Shown here in pieces: positions 23,215 through 28,908 of a stretch of DNA of 32,747 nucleotides (its first letter is position 1; every line of letters begins with the position of its first letter). The DNA lies in the IMG/VR virus record IMGVR_UViG_3300028041_000004, positions 1-32,747 of that record, one strand, 5' to 3'. The notes under the pieces are model-generated. The model did not search any database, was not told where the DNA came from, and saw only the letters and a list, made by a program, of their open reading frames with translations. The DNA comes from a virus. The position numbers and the translations under genes were made by a program.

Positions 23215-23249
23215 GGCCCTCGCTCGGAGTTCCCGCTCCGACGGGGGCC
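23215..23249 (-). promoter_or_regulatory. Hairpin in recombinase 1 leader
   Basis: TCGGAG (23224-23229) pairs with CTCCGA (23236-23241), enclosed by GGCCC/GGGCC (23215-23219/23245-23249). It lies 26 nt upstream of the recombinase start codon and downstream of its proposed promoter, so it would be in the 5' leader of the mRNA. A regulatory role is inferred only from position. Confidence 0.4.
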
Positions 23250-23268
23250 GCTTACTTGTCGAACCAGA

Positions 23269-23298
23269 ATCGTGCGCGCAGATTGTGGCGGCCGTCAA
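23269..23298 (-). promoter_or_regulatory. Candidate promoter for recombinase 1
   Basis: On the minus strand TTGACG (23298-23293) is followed after 18 nt by CACGAT (23274-23269). The -35 is good and the -10 weak. A small palindrome (TCAC-N5-GTGA, 23308-23320) lies just upstream and could bind a regulator. Confidence 0.4.
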
Positions 23299-23409
23299 GC
23301 GGTTTCATCACTATGCGTGAATAGCCGCGAAGCGCCTACCCACTCTCACCTGCGGTTTCGCGCACACACTTCCGCAGCGGGCCAGCGGGCGCGCTGCCAC
23401 CCTTGACGC

Positions 23410-23565
23410 ATGAACAAGTACCCGACCTTCACATGCCACTTCTGCGCTGCTCGCGTAGGACCGGGACGCGACAAGTCGCCGTTCTTCATCCTCACGAACG
23501 ACGAAGGAGTGCTCGGCTTCTGCTGCGGCGAGTGCGCCGTGGAGTGGTCACGGCGGGACGCGTAG
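23410..23565 (+). CDS. Small zinc-finger protein
   Basis: A 51-aa protein on the plus strand between minus-strand genes. It carries CHFC (C9, C12) and CCGEC (C38/C39, C42), a two-knuckle zinc site, with FFILTNDEGVLGF strands between, much like treble-clef or MYM-type fingers. There is no clear ribosome site. It does not overlap other genes. Function unknown; possibly a phage accessory protein. Confidence 0.55.
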   Translation: MNKYPTFTCHFCAARVGPGRDKSPFFILTNDEGVLGFCCGECAVEWSRRDA

Positions 23566-23805
23566 CTACTCGCCGGATGCGGGCGCTTGCCCGATGTCAG
23601 AACCGTGCGCTCGTATGGCCGATGGGGATTGCCCCGCCGGCCAAACCGGAACCAGCGTCCACGTCGCGTCCTGCTCCGGGTCGATGAGCGGCCACCGAGT
23701 GCTGGCCGCTTCCTGAGCGTCCGACCGGCTGCCGTACGGGCCCTCTAGAACGGCCGACTGGTCGAAGTCGTTGACCCACACGGTCCACTCGATGAGCCAG
23801 GTCAT
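23566..23805 (-). CDS. Small hypothetical protein after methyltransferase
   Basis: A 79-aa protein; its ATG at 23805 has GGAGGTGGC directly upstream and overlaps the methyltransferase stop (ATGA), so it is co-translated. It begins MTWLIEWTVWVNDFDQS and reads like a small alpha/beta protein (WVNDFDQSAVLEGPYGSRSDA), followed by a more polar C-terminus. No family recognised. Being coupled to the methyltransferase, it may modulate it or act as a companion accessory protein. Confidence 0.6.
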   Translation of the reverse strand: MTWLIEWTVWVNDFDQSAVLEGPYGSRSDAQEAASTRWPLIDPEQDATWTLVPVWPAGQSPSAIRAHGSDIGQAPASGE

Positions 23806-25136
23806 GCCACCTCCAGGAACATGCCGACGCGCTGCTCGGCGAGGTGCGCGTTTCGTGCGTCGATGTCGATGCCGACCGCTCGCCGACCCATGCCGACGGC
23901 GACGGCGAGGGTGGTCCCGCTGCCGGCGAACGGGTCGAGGACGGTCCCGAGTCGCCATGCGTTGTGGCCGCAGTCGGTCCAGCCGACGGTGATGTTCTCG
24001 GCGCTGGTGATGTCCCGACCTACGGCCTTGACCAAGACACTACGGCTCCCGCCGAGCCCCTGACCCTTGGCGCGGTCGTTGAAATCGCCGATAGCTGCTC
24101 GCGCTGCGGCGTAGTCCTCCGAGCGTTCCGTGATCCGCTCAGACGGCTTCCCGCACTCTTGACACACCCGCTGAGGACACATGAGGCTGATGAGTCGCCG
24201 AGGCAGTTCCTCCGGCCACACGGCGTAGTGGGAGCCGGTGTACGGCTGCGTCGGCACGTTCCAGTGGTCTAGAAGCGGGGCGCCCGCGGGGTTGCTGTTG
24301 ATGCGACCACCACCCTCAGCGGCGGGGTGCGCCGCCATGTTCGGGGTCTGCCCCGGTGCTTCGTAGGGGTCACACGCCCGCCGCGTCGTGTCGACGATCC
24401 CGTACTTCGGCTCCGAGCGTTCGGCGTCCATGTCGAAGTAGCGGGCCCGTCCGGTGCAAGCCGTCGTGATGTAGCTCGATGCCGGGCGACACTTGTCGCC
24501 GAGCGCACCGACAGGCGGGTTCGGCCGTGTCCACACGATGAGGTTGCGAACGCGCCATGGGTCGATGGTTTGAGCGGGGTTGAGGAGATTGCGGCCGTAG
24601 GCGAGCGACCAGGCGTACAGCGAGGGGATCCCGCACAGCGACTTGTCGAGCGGCCACTCGTCCTTCTGAGCATTCTTCTGCCGCCAATGCGCAGCGTTCC
24701 CTTCACGGGCACGTTCGGCGCTACCACCGAATCCTGGCTGTCCCTCTCGCAGACCTCCCGGCAAGTAGTCGCCGCCGCCACCGCCGGAACCGGCGTAGGT
24801 GTCGCCGAGCTCGACGCACAGCGAGCCGTGAGGTGCGAGCACCCGCCGCCACTCGGCTGTGAGAGCCAGGAGTGTGTCGAGGAACGCCGCTGGCGTCGGT
24901 TCTGCTCCGACTTCCTTCGCCTTGTCCGGATGGTCGGCGGGCAGATACGAGCGAAGGGCGAGGAACGGCGGTGAGGTCACGATCACGTCGACGCTGCCGT
25001 CGGGGATGTCTGCGAGCCGGTCGAAGACATCACCGACCAGGAACCGCGCACCGCTCCAATCCGTTCCGGCCAACCGCCCGAGTCCCGGCCGAACCTGAGC
25101 GGTGCTCGGAGTTGTCACGCCGTCGTCACGAACCAT
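23802..25136 (-). CDS. DNA methyltransferase (N4-cytosine/N6-adenine type)
   Basis: A 444-aa SAM-dependent DNA methyltransferase. The ATG at 25136 follows GGAGG; a start at 25202 would run into the att region and is less likely. Catalytic motif IV TSPPF (54-58) comes before motif I DPFAGSGTT (401-409), the order of beta-class enzymes. SPPF is more usual for N4-cytosine than N6-adenine methylation. An inserted segment (about 60-380) contains the target recognition region and a CxxC-type zinc knot (MCPQRVCQECGKP). No restriction gene is adjacent, so it is an orphan enzyme that probably protects phage DNA from host restriction. Confidence 0.88.
   Translation of the reverse strand: MVRDDGVTTPSTAQVRPGLGRLAGTDWSGARFLVGDVFDRLADIPDGSVDVIVTSPPFLALRSYLPADHPDKAKEVGAEPTPAAFLDTLLALTAEWRRVLAPHGSLCVELGDTYAGSGGGGGDYLPGGLREGQPGFGGSAERAREGNAAHWRQKNAQKDEWPLDKSLCGIPSLYAWSLAYGRNLLNPAQTIDPWRVRNLIVWTRPNPPVGALGDKCRPASSYITTACTGRARYFDMDAERSEPKYGIVDTTRRACDPYEAPGQTPNMAAHPAAEGGGRINSNPAGAPLLDHWNVPTQPYTGSHYAVWPEELPRRLISLMCPQRVCQECGKPSERITERSEDYAAARAAIGDFNDRAKGQGLGGSRSVLVKAVGRDITSAENITVGWTDCGHNAWRLGTVLDPFAGSGTTLAVAVGMGRRAVGIDIDARNAHLAEQRVGMFLEVA
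25125..25132 (+). repeat. GTCACGAA motif, left of att core
   Basis: One copy of GTCACGAA 68 bp left of the att core, within the start of the methyltransferase gene; a partial copy (GTCACG) lies 11 bp before it at 25114-25119. The same octamer occurs twice to the right of the core. Possible integrase arm-type site. Confidence 0.35.
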
Positions 25137-25199
25137 GCTGGGGAAACACCTCCGGTCACACGCCAACCGCAGGCCACACACGGCTACCTCACCGACTGG

Positions 25200-25248
25200 C
25201 ATCCCTTACAAGGAGGGGGTCGGGGGTTCGAGTCCCTCCGCGCCCACC
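25200..25248 (+). other. attP core: 3' half of tRNA-Val(TAC)
   Basis: The stretch reads as a tRNA from the anticodon stem to the 3' end: loop CTTACAA with anticodon TAC (25207-25209), GGAGG, variable loop GGGTC, T-arm GGGGG-TTCGAGT-CCCTC, acceptor strand CGCGCCC, then ACC. The expected 5' half (GGGCGCG..., D-arm) is missing; A28-G42 in the anticodon stem is mismatched. A tRNA 3' end next to an integrase gene is the usual attachment site. An integrated prophage would have the 5' half on this integrase-side copy, so this is read as attP. Confidence 0.8.
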
Positions 25249-25311
25249 CGAAAACAGCCTGCTCACAGGCACCATACGCCCTCCGTGTGACAAGTCAACC
25301 AGCAGCACCTC

Positions 25312-25329
25312 GTCACGAAACGTCACGAA
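25312..25329 (+). repeat. Tandem GTCACGAA motifs right of att core
   Basis: Two copies of GTCACGAA (25312-25319 and 25322-25329) spaced exactly 10 bp apart, one DNA turn, between the att core and the integrase start. They may be arm-type integrase binding sites or an operator; they are just upstream of the -10 element and would overlap the -35 region. Confidence 0.45.
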
Positions 25330-25344
25330 GTCCCACCCAGGGCG

Positions 25345-25356
25345 TACCGTGCGGCC
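25345..25356 (+). promoter_or_regulatory. Leaderless promoter for integrase 2
   Basis: TACCGT (25345-25350) matches TANNNT and lies 6 nt before the ATG at 25357. No Shine-Dalgarno is present, which supports leaderless expression. The GTCACGAA repeats overlap the -35 region, so the integrase may repress its own gene (inference). Confidence 0.5.
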
Positions 25357-26469
25357 ATGCGCGGAAGCGTCACCCGCCAGTCGAAAACGTCGTGGAGACT
25401 CCGATGGGACGGCGGAATCGACCCCGAAACCGGCCGGCGCCGACAGTTCTCCAAGACCGTTCGCGGCACCAAGAAGCAGGCCGAAGCCGTCCTCAACCGC
25501 CTGCTCGGCGACCCCGACAACCCCGCACCCGAACGACACACCCTCGCCGAGCTCGTCGACGCGTGGTTCGAGCTCACCGAACCCGACCTGTCGCCGAAGA
25601 CCATTGAGGAACGCCGGCGCACCTGGCGGCTCCACATCGAACCCACCCTCGGCTCGATGCCGCTCGCGCAGATTCGCGCCCACCAGCTCGACGCCCTCTA
25701 CTCCGCGCTCCGCAAGCAAGGGAAGACGCAGACGGCCATCAAGGTCCACGCGCTGCTGTCGGGTGCGTTCGGCCAGGCCGTCAAGTGGGACTGGCTCGCA
25801 TCCAACCCCGCCGCTCGAGCGACACCGCCACGCCAGCCGAAGGTGAAAGTCAACGTCCCCAACCTCGACGACGTCGCCCGGGCGCTCGAAGCGTGCGCCG
25901 CCTGGGCTGACGTCGGGTTCGACGTCCTCGTCCGGGTGATGGTGCTGACGGGGATGCGCCGCGGGGAGGCGTGCGCCCTCCGGTGGGCCGACGTCGACCT
26001 CGAAAACGGCAGCCTCCACATCCACCGCTCCGTTGTCGCCGTCAAGGGCGCGCTGATCGAGAAGCCGACGAAGACGGAGAACGATCGGCGTATCGCCATC
26101 GGCGCCACCGCCGTCGCCCTGCTGGCCGGCCACCGACTCGCGACCGCCGAACGGCTCCTCAAGCTCGGCGTCGGCCTGGGCGATGGCAGCTACGTGTTCC
26201 CCGCCGACCTCGACGGCACCAAACCCACCCACCCGTCGACGGTCTCCCACCGCTGGCAGCGAGCGTGCCGACGCGCCGGCGTGAGCGGCATACGCCTCCA
26301 CGACCTACGCCACCAATCCGCCTCGCATCTCATCGCCGACGGCCGCGACCTCCGCACCGTCATGGAACGCCACGGCTGGACGAGCCTCGCCACAGCGCAG
26401 CGGTACATCCACGCCGTCGAACAAAAGGACCGCGAAGCCGCCGAAGCCCTCGAACGAATCCTCGGCTAG
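25357..26469 (+). CDS. int: Tyrosine integrase 2 (lambda-type)
   Basis: A 370-aa integrase adjacent to the att site, so it is the likely phage integrase for the tRNA-Val gene. Residues 1-50 form a three-stranded arm-binding domain (SWRLRWDGGIDPETGRRRQFSKTV). Residues 60-150 are the core-binding SAM-like domain. The catalytic domain has R201 (GMRRGE), K239, H315 and R318 (HDLRH), and nucleophile Y350. At the second His position there is W341 (HGWTSL), a substitution also known in Cre and Flp, so activity is expected. The ATG has a leaderless promoter upstream. Its stop overlaps the 3' end of the next minus-strand gene. Confidence 0.92.
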   Translation: MRGSVTRQSKTSWRLRWDGGIDPETGRRRQFSKTVRGTKKQAEAVLNRLLGDPDNPAPERHTLAELVDAWFELTEPDLSPKTIEERRRTWRLHIEPTLGSMPLAQIRAHQLDALYSALRKQGKTQTAIKVHALLSGAFGQAVKWDWLASNPAARATPPRQPKVKVNVPNLDDVARALEACAAWADVGFDVLVRVMVLTGMRRGEACALRWADVDLENGSLHIHRSVVAVKGALIEKPTKTENDRRIAIGATAVALLAGHRLATAERLLKLGVGLGDGSYVFPADLDGTKPTHPSTVSHRWQRACRRAGVSGIRLHDLRHQSASHLIADGRDLRTVMERHGWTSLATAQRYIHAVEQKDREAAEALERILG

Positions 26470-26981
26470 TCGCCGATGGACACGTCGTCGAGCCGCCAGC
26501 CGTCCTCGGTGCGGGTCATGTCGCACCAGACCGTGTCGCGGATCTTCGCCCCGAACGAGTTCTCGCTGTCGACGTAGGCGCTCACCGTCCACCTGTCACC
26601 CATGCGCCCAACCCTCGCAGTCGACAGGGGCGGATAGTCGGCCGTCGCCGGAGCCTTCAGCCGGCGGTCGACGAAGTCTTGGCAGGCGTAGTAGGCGTCA
26701 GCCGCGGTTGGCTCGTCATCCCCGTTCGCTGAGACGAACACGAGACCAGCGAAACAGACGGCGAGGAAGCCGACGATCAGCGCGACACGCCGCCGTCCAA
26801 GGGGTGTCCGCTGCTGAACGGGGGGCACGACAGGAATGTCCTCGGCCCGCAACTCCGCCGGGTCGACGGCCTGGTGACCGCCGCTCGCCACATGCTCAGT
26901 CCACCGCGCGCCATCCCAATAACGGCGCTCGAACCGCCGCCACGGATCCGCATACCAACCAGCAGGAGACGGCTCAGCCAC
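26466..26981 (-). CDS. DUF2510 membrane protein
   Basis: A 171-aa protein starting at GTG 26981. Residues 6-30 are a DUF2510 motif (AGWYADPWRRFERRYWDGARWTEH), a short actinobacterial domain with a WYxDP...RYWDGxxWT pattern. Residues 63-84 are a membrane span (RRRVALIVGFLAVCFAGLVFVS). The C-terminal 80 residues form an extracytoplasmic domain (ACQDFVDRRLKAPATADYPP ... VDSENSFGAKIRDTVWCDM). It lies between integrase and repressor, where superinfection-exclusion or lysogenic conversion genes are common. No stronger functional clue exists. Confidence 0.75.
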   Translation of the reverse strand: MAEPSPAGWYADPWRRFERRYWDGARWTEHVASGGHQAVDPAELRAEDIPVVPPVQQRTPLGRRRVALIVGFLAVCFAGLVFVSANGDDEPTAADAYYACQDFVDRRLKAPATADYPPLSTARVGRMGDRWTVSAYVDSENSFGAKIRDTVWCDMTRTEDGWRLDDVSIGD

Positions 26982-27038
26982 TTCTTGTCACACCCCCGCG
27001 CGACGATCCCGAGCGGGCCACAAGACGCGGAGTGGGAT

Positions 27039-27203
27039 GTGGATACGAACGAACGGCTGGTACGGCTCGAACGGCGGCTGGAAATAGTCGAACGGGATCA
27101 GCGCGATCTGTTGGAAACGCTCGACATGGCGCTGCTGATGCTTGAACGACGGGTGGATCGGCTACTTCAGCCACGGTCGGACTTCTTAGACAACGCGTCG
27201 TAG
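27039..27203 (+). CDS. Small coiled-coil protein
   Basis: A 54-aa frame starting at GTG 27039 with a GGAGTGG stretch 4 nt before. Residues 5-43 read as an amphipathic helix (RLVRLERRLEIVERDQRDLL, LDMALLMLERRVDRLL). It overlaps the 3' end of the convergent repressor gene by 37 nt. Longer in-frame starts run through DUF2510 antisense and are rejected. Function unknown; it may be a small dimerising accessory factor. Confidence 0.5.
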   Translation: MDTNERLVRLERRLEIVERDQRDLLETLDMALLMLERRVDRLLQPRSDFLDNAS

Positions 27204-27550
27204 AGGTCGATGAGTGACTGGCGCTGTCCCGGTGTGAGGTCAGTTGCTCGCCGCATGTGCGAGCGAAGGTCGGATGCGTCGACGACGTACCCGCCAGCTC
27301 GCAGCAGAAGGCCGTTGTCTAAGCCCAGTTCGTCTTCGATGCGCCTCACCATCTCGATGGCCAAGTTCGCGATCTGGCCAGCCATGATGCGATTCAGGTG
27401 GCCGTCGTTGATGCCGATGGCGGCGGCGACGGCGCGATACGAGCGTCGTTGGTGATCGATCTCCTCTCGGAGCCTCTTCCCGAGCTGTTGGAGGCGCACG
27501 GTGGCAGCGTCCATGTCGGGAACCGGCTGGTCAACGCCCACGTGCTGCAT
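27167..27550 (-). CDS. CI-like repressor, XRE-family HTH
   Basis: A 127-aa protein in the immunity region, divergent from a Cro-like gene. Residues 36-63 are a helix-turn-helix (RSYRAVAAAIGINDGHLNRIMAGQ). The C-terminal part (LTPGQRQSLIDLYDALSKK) is helical, probably for dimerisation; there is no LexA-type Ser/Lys protease domain, so induction would differ from lambda. The ATG at 27550 overlaps palindrome O1, which suggests autoregulation. An internal ATG (MDAATV, codon 13) is an alternative start. Confidence 0.8.
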   Translation of the reverse strand: MQHVGVDQPVPDMDAATVRLQQLGKRLREEIDHQRRSYRAVAAAIGINDGHLNRIMAGQIANLAIEMVRRIEDELGLDNGLLLRAGGYVVDASDLRSHMRRATDLTPGQRQSLIDLYDALSKKSDRG

Positions 27551-27561
27551 CGTACGCAGCA
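27543..27561. promoter_or_regulatory. Operator O1 (19-bp palindrome)
   Basis: TGCTGC-N7-GCAGCA, a perfect 6-bp inverted repeat. It covers the repressor start codon: on the minus strand ATG CAG lies in the site. It belongs to a family of four sites in this interval. Confidence 0.75.
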
Positions 27562-27624
27562 GATAAGTACGGGCACGTAGTTCACGGTCCAGCGGCGCCC
27601 CGGTTTGTCCCGGAAGATTCTCGA

Positions 27625-27643
27625 TGCTGTTTCTGACGCAGCA
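27625..27643. promoter_or_regulatory. Operator O2 (19-bp palindrome)
   Basis: TGCTGT-N7-GCAGCA, one mismatch from perfect symmetry. It lies 3 nt upstream of the -35 box of the rightward promoter. Confidence 0.7.
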
Positions 27644-27646
27644 GCC

Positions 27647-27674
27647 TTGACGCTGCGGCAGACGCAGGTATGCT
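27647..27674 (+). promoter_or_regulatory. Rightward early promoter, leaderless
   Basis: TTGACG (27647-27652), 16-nt spacer, TATGCT (27669-27674), then 7 nt to ATG 27682. Both boxes are close to consensus and the spacing implies transcription starting at the A of the ATG. O3 covers the spacer and O4 the -10 and start codon, so bound repressor would block it. Confidence 0.75.
27651..27669. promoter_or_regulatory. Operator O3 (19-bp palindrome, weaker)
   Basis: CGCTGC-N7-GCAGGT: the inner 4 bp of each arm (CTGC/GCAG) match and the spacing is 7 as in O1. It sits in the spacer of the rightward promoter. Confidence 0.6.
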
Positions 27675-27689
27675 GCATCTCATGCAGGA
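27671..27689. promoter_or_regulatory. Operator O4 (19-bp palindrome)
   Basis: TGCTGC-N7-GCAGGA; five of six arm pairs intact. It overlaps the -10 box and the start codon of the Cro-like gene and is 20 bp (two turns) from O3, favouring cooperative binding. Confidence 0.7.
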
Positions 27690-27921
27690 CTTGCTAGAGG
27701 CGTGGGGCGAGTCGATCGAGGACTACCTCAACGGTCGCAGCCACAGATGGCTCGCCAAGCAGGTGGGAGTGCACTCGACGACCATCGACCGCATCGTCGC
27801 CGGGAAGCTCAACCCGAACGACGAGTTGAAGTGGAAGATCGCCGGGGCGCTCGGAGTGCGGATGGATGTCCTTTTCGCATGGCCGAAGGTTGTTCCGCCC
27901 GTGCCGGCAGCCGCGTCGTGA
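27682..27921 (+). CDS. Cro-like HTH protein
   Basis: A 79-aa XRE-type DNA-binding protein. The ATG at 27682 fits the leaderless promoter better than an in-frame ATG at 27670, which lies within the -10 box. The helix-turn-helix covers residues 19-44 (SHRWLAKQVGVHSTTIDRIVAGKLN), followed by ELKWKIAGALGVRMDVLFAWP. It is divergent from the repressor and leads the early operon, as Cro does. The first codons are ATG CAG, as in the repressor gene, because both lie in a palindrome. The next gene overlaps by GTGA. Confidence 0.8.
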   Translation: MQDLLEAWGESIEDYLNGRSHRWLAKQVGVHSTTIDRIVAGKLNPNDELKWKIAGALGVRMDVLFAWPKVVPPVPAAAS

Positions 27922-28340
27922 CTCGCCGACGTGAGGTGCCGACGCTCGCGTTCACCATCCGCGAAGCCGCCGAGGCGCTGCGCCTCGACGACAAGACCCT
28001 CCGCTCGTGGGTGAACACGGGGATCGTTCGCACCGTTACTTGGAACCGCACCGCCTTCGTCCCGCGCGTCGAGCTCGACCGAATCATCGACGAGGGAATG
28101 GCGGGGACCTTCCCGCCGCCTGCGGTGGCCGCACCAGCACCTTCTTCGGCAGAGGGCGCTGACAGCACAGCTGGTGCGGTCACCGGAGCCGGCGGTCCAC
28201 GCGAGCGCCACGCAGGGGAAGTCGTGGCACTCGGCCGAAGCGGCGAGGCGGGCGTGCCTGTCCGTCGCCCGCCGGCTCCCACAACGAAACAGCCCCGCCG
28301 CGCGGCAACGCGGCAGGGCCGAGACAGCGCCGCGCTGTAG
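27918..28340 (+). CDS. MerR-type HTH protein, likely excisionase
   Basis: A 140-aa protein starting at an overlapping GTG. Residues 9-60 form a winged HTH of the excisionase/HTH_17 type (LAFTIREAAEALRLDDKTLRSW, then RTAFVPRVELDRIIDEGM). The rest (60-140) is low-complexity Ala/Pro/Gly/Arg and probably disordered. Excisionases bend DNA at att sites and direct integrase to excise; a matching integrase gene is 1.4 kb away. It could instead be a transcription factor. The tail is unusually long for a recombination directionality factor. Confidence 0.7.
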   Translation: MTRRREVPTLAFTIREAAEALRLDDKTLRSWVNTGIVRTVTWNRTAFVPRVELDRIIDEGMAGTFPPPAVAAPAPSSAEGADSTAGAVTGAGGPRERHAGEVVALGRSGEAGVPVRRPPAPTTKQPRRAATRQGRDSAAL

Positions 28341-28361
28341 ACCGCGGCACAGGAGAGCGTA

Positions 28362-28685
28362 ATGGCATATCCGAGCATGGGGTTGATCATCGACCCCGAC
28401 GAGACGTTCGAGGTGCGCACGCAGACGACTGCGGGCGGCACTCGGATCGTTGCTGTCGAGATCCGGTTGGCGTCTGGCTGGTTCACCATCCAGGGTGACC
28501 CTGAGCCGCTGTTGGCGTTCTTCGCTAAGGCCCACCACGACCTGGCGGTCGCGATCGCCAACGCGTGGCCGAAGGACGCCACGTCGCGCTGCCTGACCGA
28601 TGTCGAGCACGCAACACTCGCGCCGAACAAGACGGCCGCGGTCGCCCACTACACGCAGCTCGCCGAGGACGCGGCCCGTGTGTGA
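28362..28685 (+). CDS. Hypothetical early protein
   Basis: A 107-aa protein with ATG after CAGGAGAG. Residues 1-50 look beta-stranded (MGLIIDPDETFEVRTQTTAG, VAVEIRLASGWFTIQG); the C-terminal half is helical (PLLAFFAKAHHDLAVAIANAW). No family recognised. It precedes the coiled-coil gene and nuclease in the early operon. Confidence 0.65.
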   Translation: MAYPSMGLIIDPDETFEVRTQTTAGGTRIVAVEIRLASGWFTIQGDPEPLLAFFAKAHHDLAVAIANAWPKDATSRCLTDVEHATLAPNKTAAVAHYTQLAEDAARV

Positions 28686-28908
28686 GTTCGACGCCGACAT
28701 CCGCGCGGAGATGGCGAAGCTCGAGCAAGACCTGCGCCGCGCCGGGAAGCTCGCCGAACGCGCGCCCGACCATCCGAGCCTCGCTGCGTGGCTGCCGTTG
28801 ATCGTCGCCGAGTCGAAGCAGCTGGCCGCGAAGCTCGAAGCCCGCCGCCTCGCGGCCAACGACGACGCCGACCGCGCGTGGGTGGAGTTCTCGGAGACGC
28901 AGCGGTGA
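28678..28908 (+). CDS. Small coiled-coil early protein
   Basis: A 76-aa protein from GTG 28678, overlapping the previous stop by 8 nt. It is almost wholly helical and charged (MAKLEQDLRRAGKLAERAP, then VAESKQLAAKLEARRL). It lies directly before the nuclease gene and overlaps it by GTGA. It may pair with the nuclease or the OB-fold protein, but no evidence beyond position exists. Confidence 0.6.
   Translation: MCEFDADIRAEMAKLEQDLRRAGKLAERAPDHPSLAAWLPLIVAESKQLAAKLEARRLAANDDADRAWVEFSETQR

Noticed and set aside
22305-23324. Plus-strand frame of 339 aa opposite recombinase 1
   Set aside because: It is antisense to a recombinase with a full catalytic set and shows no domain of its own.
25174-25248. 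Complete tRNA-Val gene
   Set aside because: Only the anticodon arm to 3' end is present. The 5' acceptor strand and D-arm cannot be found upstream, and the anticodon stem has a mismatch.
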